38,193 nt of DNA from JBDTMC01 sp039934475 (GTDB lineage Bacteria > Acidobacteriota > Terriglobia > Bryobacterales > Bryobacteraceae). The notes under the pieces are model-generated. The model saw only the letters and a program-made list of their open reading frames with translations. It did no database searches and had not been told where the DNA came from. The stretch spans positions 1 through 38,193 of the forward strand of contig JBDTMC010000012.1 of assembly GCA_039934475.1 (NCBI GenBank), given 5' to 3'. Both the position numbers and the translations under genes were made by a program. Every line of letters begins with the position of its first letter. The first letter of the stretch is position 1. Shown here in pieces: positions 1 through 6,883 of the stretch.

Positions 1-120
1 GAGCTCATCGTCGCCAAGCAGCGCAACGGGCCAGTCGGTAAAGTGCCGCTGGTGTTCCTGCGCGAGTTCACGAAGTTTGAGAATCGCACCGCCGACCTGG
101 GCGACGATAGCCCTGAGTAG
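1..120 (+). CDS. dnaB: Replicative DNA helicase DnaB, C-terminal 39 codons (5' end outside window)
   Basis: Frame 1 is open from the first base to a TAG at 118-120. It encodes the very end of the RecA-like motor domain of DnaB: a stretch beginning ELIVAKQRNGP and running through VPLVFLREFTKFEN. The 'hAKqRNGPtG' block followed by a hydrophobic strand and 'F..FEN' is the conserved C-terminus of the hexameric replicative helicase that unwinds DNA at the fork. It is followed by a short acidic tail (DLGDDSPE). Only the C-terminus is present, so the nucleotide-binding motifs cannot be checked. The end lies 5 bp from the convergent enoyl-CoA hydratase stop, leaving no room for a separate terminator. 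Confidence 0.9.
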   Translation, partial: ELIVAKQRNGPVGKVPLVFLREFTKFENRTADLGDDSPE

Positions 121-125
121 TTCCG

Positions 126-905
126 CTACCGCCCCTCAAACCGCGGCGCCCGCTTCTGCAGAAAAGCCGCCACACCCTCGCGAAAGTCCGCCGATTCAAT
201 GCACCCCTTCTGCGCCACAGCTTCGAAATCCAATGATTCTGCCAGCGAATGCTCTTCCCCGAACCCCACGGCACGCTTGATCCCGGCCACCGCCAGTGCG
301 GGAGCCGCCGCCAACCGCGCCGCCAGCCCGTCCACCACTCCGTCCAGTTCTTCAGCCGTCACCACCCGGTTCACCAACCCTAGCGCCAACGCGCGCGGGG
401 CATCAATCACATCGCCGGAGATCATGAGTTCAAACGCCCGCGCATACCCGATCATCCGGCTCAGTAAGAACGTGCTGCCGCCATCGGGAATCAGGCCGAT
501 CTTCACAAAGGCTTGCGAAAACCGGGCCGTGTCCACGGCAATTCGGATATCCGCCGCCAGTGCGTAGTTGAAACCCACACCCGCGGCCACACCATTCACG
601 CGCGCGATCACCGGCTTCGCCATCTCGCGCAGTGCGCGGATCGTCGGATTCGTCACGGTTCGCAAATACTCCGTCACGTCGTTCACCGGCGCCCCGGCTT
701 TGAGGTCCGCGCCGCTACAGAATGCCTCGCCGCCGGCGCCTGTCAACACCACAACGCGCGAGTCATCGTCGGCGGCCGCTAGCACCGCATCGCGCAGCGC
801 AACACACATCGCCGGATCCACCGCGTTACGGCGCTCTGGATTGTTAAAAGTGATTCGGGTTACAGCGCCGTCGCGCGTCACAAGGAGCTTCGGATGATCC
901 GCCAT
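126..905 (-). CDS. Enoyl-CoA hydratase/isomerase family protein (PaaG-like)
   Basis: The 259-residue protein has the crotonase fold length and motifs. The two oxyanion-hole segments are visible as CSGADL (about residues 61-66) and GVAAGVGFN (about 105-113). The 'KIGLIPDGGSTFLL' segment carries the acidic residue (Asp) used by PaaG-type isomerases, where classical hydratases have Glu. The family adds water to, or shifts the double bond of, acyl-CoA thioesters in fatty-acid or phenylacetate breakdown. The ATG at 903-905 has no obvious Shine-Dalgarno sequence, but the conserved N-terminal strand (residues 7-20) requires about this start. It is a single gene with no pathway partners nearby, so the substrate is unknown. 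Confidence 0.85.
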   Translation of the reverse strand: MADHPKLLVTRDGAVTRITFNNPERRNAVDPAMCVALRDAVLAAADDDSRVVVLTGAGGEAFCSGADLKAGAPVNDVTEYLRTVTNPTIRALREMAKPVIARVNGVAAGVGFNYALAADIRIAVDTARFSQAFVKIGLIPDGGSTFLLSRMIGYARAFELMISGDVIDAPRALALGLVNRVVTAEELDGVVDGLAARLAAAPALAVAGIKRAVGFGEEHSLAESLDFEAVAQKGCIESADFREGVAAFLQKRAPRFEGR

Positions 906-956
906 GGCACCAGTCTAATCCCCACGACGAGCAGTCGTGAATTACCCTGGATCTGA

Positions 957-1832
957 ATGACGTCCGCAGGATGCCGCTGGGTGGAGCTGTTCGACGAGCC
1001 GACGGGAATGCCATTCCCAATGCTGCTGATGTACCCCAGCGACACGCCCGAACGGCCAGAGATCCTCGGGCCCTACTCGGCAAGCGTCGCCTTGGACGCA
1101 CCGTTCCCGCGCGGCCGGCTACCGCTGGTGATTGTCTCCCACGGAACCGGCGGATCGCATCTCACGCATCGCAACCTGGCGGCTCATCTGGCGCGCCACG
1201 GCTATGTCGTGGCCGTGCCGGAGCACCCGCGCAACAACCGCAACAACAATGAATTGGCGGGTACTGCCGTGAACCTCGCCAACCGGCCACGGCACGTTCG
1301 TTCGGCGATCGATTGGGCCTTCTCGACGTTCGAACCCAGCGCGGTCGTGATCATCGGCCACTCACTCGGTGGCTACACCGCGCTCGCCGTATCGGGCGGC
1401 AATCCAACGGCGTTCCCTAACGAGACGCCGAACCAGCAGCCCCAGGCGATCGACGTAGACCGGGACCACCGCGTCAACGCTTTGGTTCTTCTGGCTCCGG
1501 CCACCGTCTGGTTTATGGCGCCGGGGGCACTCGACAGCGTGCGCCTGCCAATTCTCATGCTGACTGGCAGCAAGGACACCCACACGCCCGCCTTCCACGC
1601 CGAGATCGTCAAGCAAGGCGTCCCGGATAAGTCGCTGGTGGAACACATTGCCGTCGAGAACGCGGGGCACTTCTCTTTCCTCAGCCCGTTCCCGGCAGCC
1701 ATGACTTCGCCGACGTTCTTGCCCTCGCGCGACCCCGATGGCTTCGACCGCATCCAGTTCCACCAGGAGATGTACGGCATAATCCTGGAATTTCTCGGCC
1801 GTGTCGTTGACAAGCGCACGGCTTCGGTTTAG
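957..1832 (+). CDS. Alpha/beta hydrolase (dienelactone hydrolase/PAF-acetylhydrolase-like)
   Basis: The 291-residue protein shows a complete Ser-His-Asp triad: nucleophile Ser136 in GHSLGG, Asp207 in GSKDTH, and His238 in NAGHFSF. The SHGTGG segment (about residues 60-65) forms the oxyanion hole. The spacing fits the dienelactone hydrolase / platelet-activating-factor acetylhydrolase-like group, which cleaves esters or thioesters. No signal peptide is seen, so it is probably cytoplasmic. An in-frame TGA lies directly before the ATG, so this is the earliest possible start, although no good ribosome site precedes it. It is followed 21 bp later by the oxidoreductase gene on the same strand, and the two may be co-transcribed. 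The substrate cannot be predicted. Confidence 0.82.
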   Translation: MTSAGCRWVELFDEPTGMPFPMLLMYPSDTPERPEILGPYSASVALDAPFPRGRLPLVIVSHGTGGSHLTHRNLAAHLARHGYVVAVPEHPRNNRNNNELAGTAVNLANRPRHVRSAIDWAFSTFEPSAVVIIGHSLGGYTALAVSGGNPTAFPNETPNQQPQAIDVDRDHRVNALVLLAPATVWFMAPGALDSVRLPILMLTGSKDTHTPAFHAEIVKQGVPDKSLVEHIAVENAGHFSFLSPFPAAMTSPTFLPSRDPDGFDRIQFHQEMYGIILEFLGRVVDKRTASV

Positions 1833-1853
1833 CCTCACACCTAACGACCTCCC

Positions 1854-3176
1854 ATGGAAAACTCACCATCTTCCCGCCGTACCTTCTTGAGACACGCCTC
1901 CGCGGCGGCAGCGCTGGGAACCGCACTTCCCACTTCCGCAGCCTCCTACGACCGCATCATCGGAGCGAACGACCGCATCTCACTAGGGCATATTGGTGTC
2001 GGCAATCGGGGCAGTGAACTGCAACTGATGGCTGGCCGGCTGAAGGACGAGCAAAACGTCGACATGACCGCTGTCTGCGATCTGTGGACAGTGAATCGCG
2101 ATCGGGCGGCCCATGCCTGCGAAAAGACATATGGCCGCGCGCCACGGGCCTTTCAGGATATGGAACGCCTGTTGGAACTGCGCGATATCGATGCCGTCAT
2201 CGTGTCCACTGCCGACTTCCAACACGCCCGCCACCTCCAGTCAGTCCTCGAAAGCGGTAAGGACGCCTACTGTGAGAAGCCAATGGCGATTGATCTCGCC
2301 GATGCCAAATCCGTCCGCGATGTCTTCGTTAAGGGCAACCGCATCGTTCAGATTGGCACCCAACATCGCAGCGAGCCCTATCAGATAGAGACCAAGAAGG
2401 TCATCGACAGCGGCGCCTTGGGAGACATCTCGAAGGTTGAAATCGTCTGGAACTACCACGGGCCACGATGGCGCGGCCGTCCGGAAGTCAAAAAGATCCG
2501 CGAACAGGATACCAATTGGAAGAAGTGGCTTCTGCATAAGGAGTACCGTCCGTTCGATCCGCAGGCTTACTTTGAATTCCGTCTCTACCGGGACTTTTCC
2601 AGCGGTATCGCCGCGCAGTGGATGTGCCATGCCATCGATCTCATGAACTACCTTCTGGGCGACCGGTTCCCCAGTTCCGCAGTTGCTCATGGAGGCGTGT
2701 ACGCGTGGCATGACGGTAGGGAGAATCCCGACACGTTTCAGGCCTTGCTCGAATATCCGAAGGGCTTTCTGCTCAGTTACTCCACGAGCTTTGGCAACGA
2801 TGCGGACAGTTTCTCACGCATCATGGGAAAAAAGGCCACGTTGGTGAATCAGGGCGGCGAAGGAAGTCCGCGCTGGCTGCTTGTGGAAGAGGTGGGCAAC
2901 CATGAAGACAACCCTTACGTGAAGAGGCCGCAACGGTATATCACGCTCCCGGGAAGTGACCAGCCGGGTCCGCCGGGAATCGGGGATGAGGATCTTTCGC
3001 ATATGCGGAACTGGATGTCCTGTCTGCGCTCCCGGAAACAGCCAAACGCGACCGTCCACGATGGCTTCGCCCATTCCGTCGCGGTAATCATGGCCGCGCA
3101 GTCATATCGGGAAGGTCGCATGCTGCACTGGGACCCGCAGCATCAGACAATTCTTACCCAAAAGCCGGCCGCCTAA
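1854..3176 (+). CDS. Tat-exported Gfo/Idh/MocA family oxidoreductase
   Basis: The 440-residue protein starts with a twin-arginine signal (SRRTFLR at residues 7-13, then an Ala-rich hydrophobic stretch), so it is exported folded with its cofactor. The Rossmann motif GHIGVGNRG lies at residues 44-52, and the family-typical EKP motif, whose Lys contacts substrate and nicotinamide, is at residues 140-142. The C-terminal half fits the alpha/beta substrate domain. These enzymes oxidise or reduce sugars, inositols or amino-sugar derivatives with a bound NAD(P). Exported paralogues are abundant in Acidobacteria and Planctomycetes that grow on polysaccharides. It lies directly ahead of the two secreted glycosidase-like genes, which is compatible with periplasmic sugar metabolism, but a 196-bp gap separates them. 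Confidence 0.88.
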   Translation: MENSPSSRRTFLRHASAAAALGTALPTSAASYDRIIGANDRISLGHIGVGNRGSELQLMAGRLKDEQNVDMTAVCDLWTVNRDRAAHACEKTYGRAPRAFQDMERLLELRDIDAVIVSTADFQHARHLQSVLESGKDAYCEKPMAIDLADAKSVRDVFVKGNRIVQIGTQHRSEPYQIETKKVIDSGALGDISKVEIVWNYHGPRWRGRPEVKKIREQDTNWKKWLLHKEYRPFDPQAYFEFRLYRDFSSGIAAQWMCHAIDLMNYLLGDRFPSSAVAHGGVYAWHDGRENPDTFQALLEYPKGFLLSYSTSFGNDADSFSRIMGKKATLVNQGGEGSPRWLLVEEVGNHEDNPYVKRPQRYITLPGSDQPGPPGIGDEDLSHMRNWMSCLRSRKQPNATVHDGFAHSVAVIMAAQSYREGRMLHWDPQHQTILTQKPAA

Positions 3177-3372
3177 TTCTAGATCGGCACCTAACCGCAT
3201 TTCTGCCCTCCGTATCCCTGGCTAGCTGAGTAATTTTTAATCGCAAAGTCTCAAAAAAACCCACGCACGCGCTAAATCATATCTTCCAATTGTTTAGTAC
3301 GTATGGTACTCTCAGTACTTCAGAACGACCCCTCGTTTCTGAAGCTAACTTTTCCGATCAAGAGGCGAAGCC
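3177..3372. other. Intergenic region ahead of the duplicated glycosidase-like genes
   Basis: The 196-bp gap contains no ORF. Its first half holds an AT-rich stretch around 3230-3262. Its second half holds an AGTAC/GTACT repeat cluster and a perfect stem-loop, listed separately. A purine-rich AGAGG at 3361-3365 precedes the ATG at 3373 and serves as ribosome binding site. I do not see a convincing -35/-10 pair. Confidence 0.5.
3296..3344 (+). promoter_or_regulatory. AGTAC repeat cluster and leader hairpin
   Basis: AGTAC (3296-3300) and GTACT (3306-3310) form an inverted repeat with a 5-nt spacer, and a third AGTAC follows at 3314-3318. It abuts a perfect 8-bp stem, CTTCAGAA (3318-3325) with TTCTGAAG (3337-3344), enclosing an 11-nt loop. 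The cluster lies 29-77 nt before the ATG of the first glycosidase-like gene. It could be an operator plus a leader hairpin. No T-run follows, so it is not a normal terminator. Function is inferred only from symmetry and position. Confidence 0.4.
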
Positions 3373-4986
3373 ATGCGTATAAACAACCTCCTTCTCACTT
3401 TCATTCTTCCTACGATTGCGTTCGCGGCATCCGACATCACCCAAGCTGGGCGTGTCCAATTCGCGCTGCGTTCGTCGTCTGACTTTAACGTTTACACGGA
3501 CAAACCAACTCCCGCGAACATGGCGTGGATACCCGCTAATTTCTGGCGCCTTCAATCGAGTTCTCCCTATTGGGACTCCAAGTTGTCATGGATGCCCAAT
3601 ACCTGGGCTTACATCAACCTGTATGCCATTTATCCCAAGTCCCAGAATTTCACCGACCACCCGGAATGGATTCTTCGCGACAGCGCCGGAAACAAGCTCT
3701 TCATTCCTTGGGGCTGCTCTGGCGGAACTTGTCCTCAATACGCTGCGGACATCTCCAATCAAAGCTATCGAAACTGGTGGATCGCCAACGCCGCTTCCGA
3801 GCTGGCCATGGGCTACAAAGGAGTTTGGATCGATGACGTCAACATGGAACTGCGTGTCAGCGACTGCAATGGGACCACGGTAACTCCCTTCGATTCGAAC
3901 ACCTTGGCTCCGATGACGGCTGACAACTGGAGACGATACATGGCGGAGATGCTGGAGCAGGTCCGCTCGGCGCTGCCTGGGTACGAAATCCTGCACAATT
4001 CCATCTGGTTCGCCTCGCCAACCGAGTACAAGGACCCCTACGTCATCCGGCAGATCAATGCCGCCGACTACATCGTCGCCGAACGCGGATTTAGCGACCC
4101 TGGCCTAGTGGCTGGCACCGGCCCTTACTCCATGGGCGATTTCCTGAATTTCCTCGATACCGTGCATTCTTACGGCAAGAACATCGTCCTTGATGAATAC
4201 CATCAGAATGGCGAATTCGGCCTCGCTGGCTACTACCTCATCTCCAACGGAGGGGACGCGTTAGGCAATCAGGACGCCACGCCCGATAATTTCTGGTCGG
4301 GCTATGCAACGAATCTGGGCTCACCCTTAGGTGTCCGCACAAGTTGGTATGGCCTCTACCGGCGCGACTATACGGGCGGCATGGTCCTTCTGAACCCCGT
4401 CAACGCACCAACGGTCACGGTCACTCTGCCAGGGAAATTCACGCGCCTTGACGGGACCAGTGTCACATCGCTCACTTTGGCAGCCGGCCAGGCTGCGGTT
4501 CTGTTAGGTACGGTGGCCACAAACATCACGACGCCGATATCCATCAATGCCGGGGGTGGCAATACAGGCTCCTTCATGGCCGACGCTTTCTTCACGGGTG
4601 GTCATGGCAGCAATCTCTCGACTACAGTGTCCGTGACAGGCGTAGCGAATGCGGCGCCGCAAGCGGTGTACATGTCGAAGCACACCAGCGACAACTCGTC
4701 AGGCTTCACCTACACCTTCCCCAACCTCGTTCCGGGCGCCAATTACACGCTACGCTTGCATTTCGCCGACGATCAGTCCTGGAAAGCAGGGATGCGGGTT
4801 TTCAACGTCGACGTCAACTCGGCCCGCACTCTCACTAACTTCGACATCTTCGCGTCCGCCGGGGTGATAGCCAAGGCTTACGTGAAATGTTTCCAAGTCA
4901 CCGCAAGCACCTCAGGAAGCATAAAAGTGGTGTTCACGCCGGTGGCCGGAAATGCCCTGCTGAATGGCATCGAGATCGTTCCGTAA
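3373..4986 (+). CDS. Secreted putative glycoside hydrolase-like protein with C-terminal malectin-like domain, copy 1
   Basis: The 537-residue protein begins with a Sec signal peptide (hydrophobic residues 6-18, AFAA cleavage region). Residues about 25-375 look like a TIM-barrel of the putative glycoside hydrolase-like superfamilies: a Trp-rich start, HPEWILRD at about 96-103, and the strand GVWIDDVN at 150-157, whose Asp154/Asp155 pair sits where such enzymes carry a catalytic acid. Residues about 388-537 resemble a malectin-type carbohydrate-binding module (SINAGGG at the start, YTLRLHFAD in the middle, LNGIEIVP at the end). It is probably exported to bind and cleave a polysaccharide; the substrate is unknown. 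Start ATG 3373 is supported by AGAGG and by alignment with copy 2. Family assignment is from motif appearance, not a search. Confidence 0.7.
   Translation: MRINNLLLTFILPTIAFAASDITQAGRVQFALRSSSDFNVYTDKPTPANMAWIPANFWRLQSSSPYWDSKLSWMPNTWAYINLYAIYPKSQNFTDHPEWILRDSAGNKLFIPWGCSGGTCPQYAADISNQSYRNWWIANAASELAMGYKGVWIDDVNMELRVSDCNGTTVTPFDSNTLAPMTADNWRRYMAEMLEQVRSALPGYEILHNSIWFASPTEYKDPYVIRQINAADYIVAERGFSDPGLVAGTGPYSMGDFLNFLDTVHSYGKNIVLDEYHQNGEFGLAGYYLISNGGDALGNQDATPDNFWSGYATNLGSPLGVRTSWYGLYRRDYTGGMVLLNPVNAPTVTVTLPGKFTRLDGTSVTSLTLAAGQAAVLLGTVATNITTPISINAGGGNTGSFMADAFFTGGHGSNLSTTVSVTGVANAAPQAVYMSKHTSDNSSGFTYTFPNLVPGANYTLRLHFADDQSWKAGMRVFNVDVNSARTLTNFDIFASAGVIAKAYVKCFQVTASTSGSIKVVFTPVAGNALLNGIEIVP
3736..4088 (+). 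repeat. 353-bp perfectly identical tract, copy 1
   Basis: Every base from 3736 to 4088 matches 5532-5884 (offset 1796), including all third codon positions. Mismatches occur at the bases immediately flanking both ends, 3735 (T versus G) and 4089 (A versus G). The rest of the two genes carries many synonymous and non-synonymous differences. It encodes the region around the IDDVN motif. A shorter second identical tract is 4420-4490. Confidence 0.9.
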
Positions 4987-5168
4987 GGCATCAGAAGCTA
5001 GACTTCAGCCGAGGGGAAGGCGTTCACAGCGCTGCCCCCTCTGCTCCTTGCAGACAACGCAGGCGACATCAGCGCCGGGCAACCGGCACCGATGTGCTTG
5101 ACGAGAGTCGTTCTCTAGATCGTTTCCCGCTTTTCTCAAGCCAAATTTTTAGACCGAGAGGCCAAGCA
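4987..5168. other. Spacer between the tandem copies, with two hairpins
   Basis: The 182 bp between the two copies have no ORF of their own. A GAGGGG (5011-5016) / CCCCTC (5036-5041) stem could end transcription of copy 1, but no T-run follows. Downstream is the GNRA-capped hairpin listed separately. The ribosome site GAGAGG (5157-5162) precedes the GTG start of copy 2. This sequence does not resemble the region upstream of copy 1 outside the last 15 bp, so the duplication did not carry its promoter or that part has diverged. Confidence 0.5.
5066..5095 (+). promoter_or_regulatory. GNRA-tetraloop hairpin in the inter-copy leader
   Basis: ACATC (5066-5070) pairs with GATGT (5091-5095), and GCCGG (5074-5078) pairs with CCGGC (5083-5087). 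The loop is GCAA, a GNRA tetraloop, and the two helices are separated by a symmetric 3x3 internal loop (agc/acc). The element ends 73 nt before the GTG of copy 2, so if the RNA is made it lies in the leader. It could stabilise the transcript or be a fortuitous palindrome. Confidence 0.4.
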
Positions 5169-6782
5169 GTGCTTTTAAGAAATCTCCTTTTCTCTTTCAT
5201 CCTTCCTATGATTGCGTTCGCGGCATCCGACACCATCCAGGCCGGGCGTGTCCAATTTGTTCTGCGTTCGTCGTCTGACTTCAACATTTACACGGACAAA
5301 CCAACTCCTGCGAACATGGCGTGGATCTCCGCTAATTTCTGGCGCCTGCAATCGAGTGCTCCCTACTGGGACTCCAAGTTGTCATGGATGCCCAATACCT
5401 GGGCTTACATTAACCTGTATGCCATTTATCCCGAGTCCCAGAATTTTACCGACCACCCGGAATGGATTCTTCGCGACAACGCCGGGAACAAGCTCTTCAT
5501 TCCCTGGGGCTGCTCCGGCGGAACCTGCCCGCAATACGCTGCGGACATCTCCAATCAAAGCTATCGAAACTGGTGGATCGCCAACGCCGCTTCCGAGCTG
5601 GCCATGGGCTACAAAGGAGTTTGGATCGATGACGTCAACATGGAACTGCGTGTCAGCGACTGCAATGGGACCACGGTAACTCCCTTCGATTCGAACACCT
5701 TGGCTCCGATGACGGCTGACAACTGGAGACGATACATGGCGGAGATGCTGGAGCAGGTCCGCTCGGCGCTGCCTGGGTACGAAATCCTGCACAATTCCAT
5801 CTGGTTCGCCTCGCCAACCGAGTACAAGGACCCCTACGTCATCCGGCAGATCAATGCCGCCGACTACATCGTCGCCGAACGCGGGTTCAGTGACCCTGGC
5901 CTGGTGGCTGGCACCGGCCCTTACTCCATGGGCGATTTCCTGAATTTCCTCGATACAGTGCATGCCCGCGGCAAGAATATCGTCCTCGACGAATTCCATC
6001 AAAACGGCGAATTCGGCCTGGCTGGCTACTTCCTAATCTCGAACGGAGGGGACGCGTTAGGCAATCAGGATGCGACTCCGGACAATTTTTGGTCGGGCTA
6101 CGCAACGAATCTCGGTTCACCCCTAGGGGCCCGCACAAGTTGGTATGGCCTCTACAGGCGTGACTTCACCGGCGGCATGGTTCTTCTAAACCCGCTTAAC
6201 GCGCCGGCGGTCACAGTCACTCTGCCAGGGAAATTCACGCGCCTTGACGGGACCAGTGTCACATCGCTCACTTTGGCAGCCGGCCAAGCCGCGGTTCTAC
6301 CAGGCACCGTAGCCACAAACATCACGACGCCGATATCCATCAATGCCGGGGGTGGCAATACGGGCTCTTTCATGGCCGACGCTTTCGTTACCGGTGGCCA
6401 TGGCAGCAGTCTCTCAACCACCGTGTCCGTCACAGGCGTAGCGAACGCCGCGCCGCAAGCGGTGTACATGTCGAAGCGCACCAGCGACAACTCGTCTGGC
6501 TTCACCTACATTTTCCCCAACCTCGTTCCAGGCGCCAAGTACACCCTACGGCTGCACTTCGCCGACGACCAGTCCTGGAAAGCCGGGATGCGCTTATTCA
6601 ACGTGGACGTTAACTCGGTCCGAGCGCTTACTAACTATGATGTTTTCGCGGCCGCCGGTGTGATCGCCAAGGCCAACGTGAAGCGTTTCCAAGTTACCGC
6701 AAACGCAACGGGGAACATTAAGGTTGTGTTCACGCCTGTGGTTGGGAATGCGCTGCTGAACGGTATCGAGATCATACCGTAA
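5169..6782 (+). CDS. Secreted putative glycoside hydrolase-like protein with malectin-like domain, copy 2
   Basis: The reading frame is open from 4887, but alignment with copy 1 places the start at GTG 5169, behind GAGAGG. That gives exactly 537 residues with a signal peptide (LLFSFILPMIAFAA). Domain order is as in copy 1: a TIM-barrel-like domain with IDDVN at 153-157 and a malectin-like module from about 388. By eye the two proteins differ at about 42 of 537 positions (92% identity). The differences fall in the signal peptide and first 105 residues and in the last 270; residues about 122-266 are identical. Changes such as Cys to Arg and Tyr to Asn near residues 496-499 fall in the binding module, suggesting altered ligand preference rather than decay. 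Both copies keep intact frames, so both are probably functional. Confidence 0.7.
   Translation: MLLRNLLFSFILPMIAFAASDTIQAGRVQFVLRSSSDFNIYTDKPTPANMAWISANFWRLQSSAPYWDSKLSWMPNTWAYINLYAIYPESQNFTDHPEWILRDNAGNKLFIPWGCSGGTCPQYAADISNQSYRNWWIANAASELAMGYKGVWIDDVNMELRVSDCNGTTVTPFDSNTLAPMTADNWRRYMAEMLEQVRSALPGYEILHNSIWFASPTEYKDPYVIRQINAADYIVAERGFSDPGLVAGTGPYSMGDFLNFLDTVHARGKNIVLDEFHQNGEFGLAGYFLISNGGDALGNQDATPDNFWSGYATNLGSPLGARTSWYGLYRRDFTGGMVLLNPLNAPAVTVTLPGKFTRLDGTSVTSLTLAAGQAAVLPGTVATNITTPISINAGGGNTGSFMADAFVTGGHGSSLSTTVSVTGVANAAPQAVYMSKRTSDNSSGFTYIFPNLVPGAKYTLRLHFADDQSWKAGMRLFNVDVNSVRALTNYDVFAAAGVIAKANVKRFQVTANATGNIKVVFTPVVGNALLNGIEIIP
5532..5884 (+). repeat. 353-bp perfectly identical tract, copy 2
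   Basis: This is the partner of 3736-4088 in the tandem gene pair, in the same orientation. The sharp boundaries and absence of synonymous changes over 353 bp, within genes otherwise near 90% identical, are what recent gene conversion or unequal recombination leaves. Confidence 0.9.
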
Positions 6783-6800
6783 GGCAATAGCTTCGCTGTT

Positions 6801-6829
6801 AGGGGAAGCCCGGCCAACGCGCTTCCCCT
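6801..6829 (+). terminator. Stem-loop after copy 2 (terminator-like)
   Basis: A perfect 9-bp inverted repeat, AGGGGAAGC (6801-6809) and GCTTCCCCT (6821-6829), encloses an 11-nt loop 18 bp after the stop codon at 6780-6782. It lacks a downstream T-run (GCGCAGCC follows), so it may be a factor-independent pause site, a 3'-end stabiliser or a Rho-assisted terminator. The first copy has a related GAGGGG stem at the equivalent place. Confidence 0.5.
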
Positions 6830-6883
6830 GCGCAGCCGTTCCAATGGTGGGCGTTGCCCGGATCCAAGTGCTACAATCCCGCC

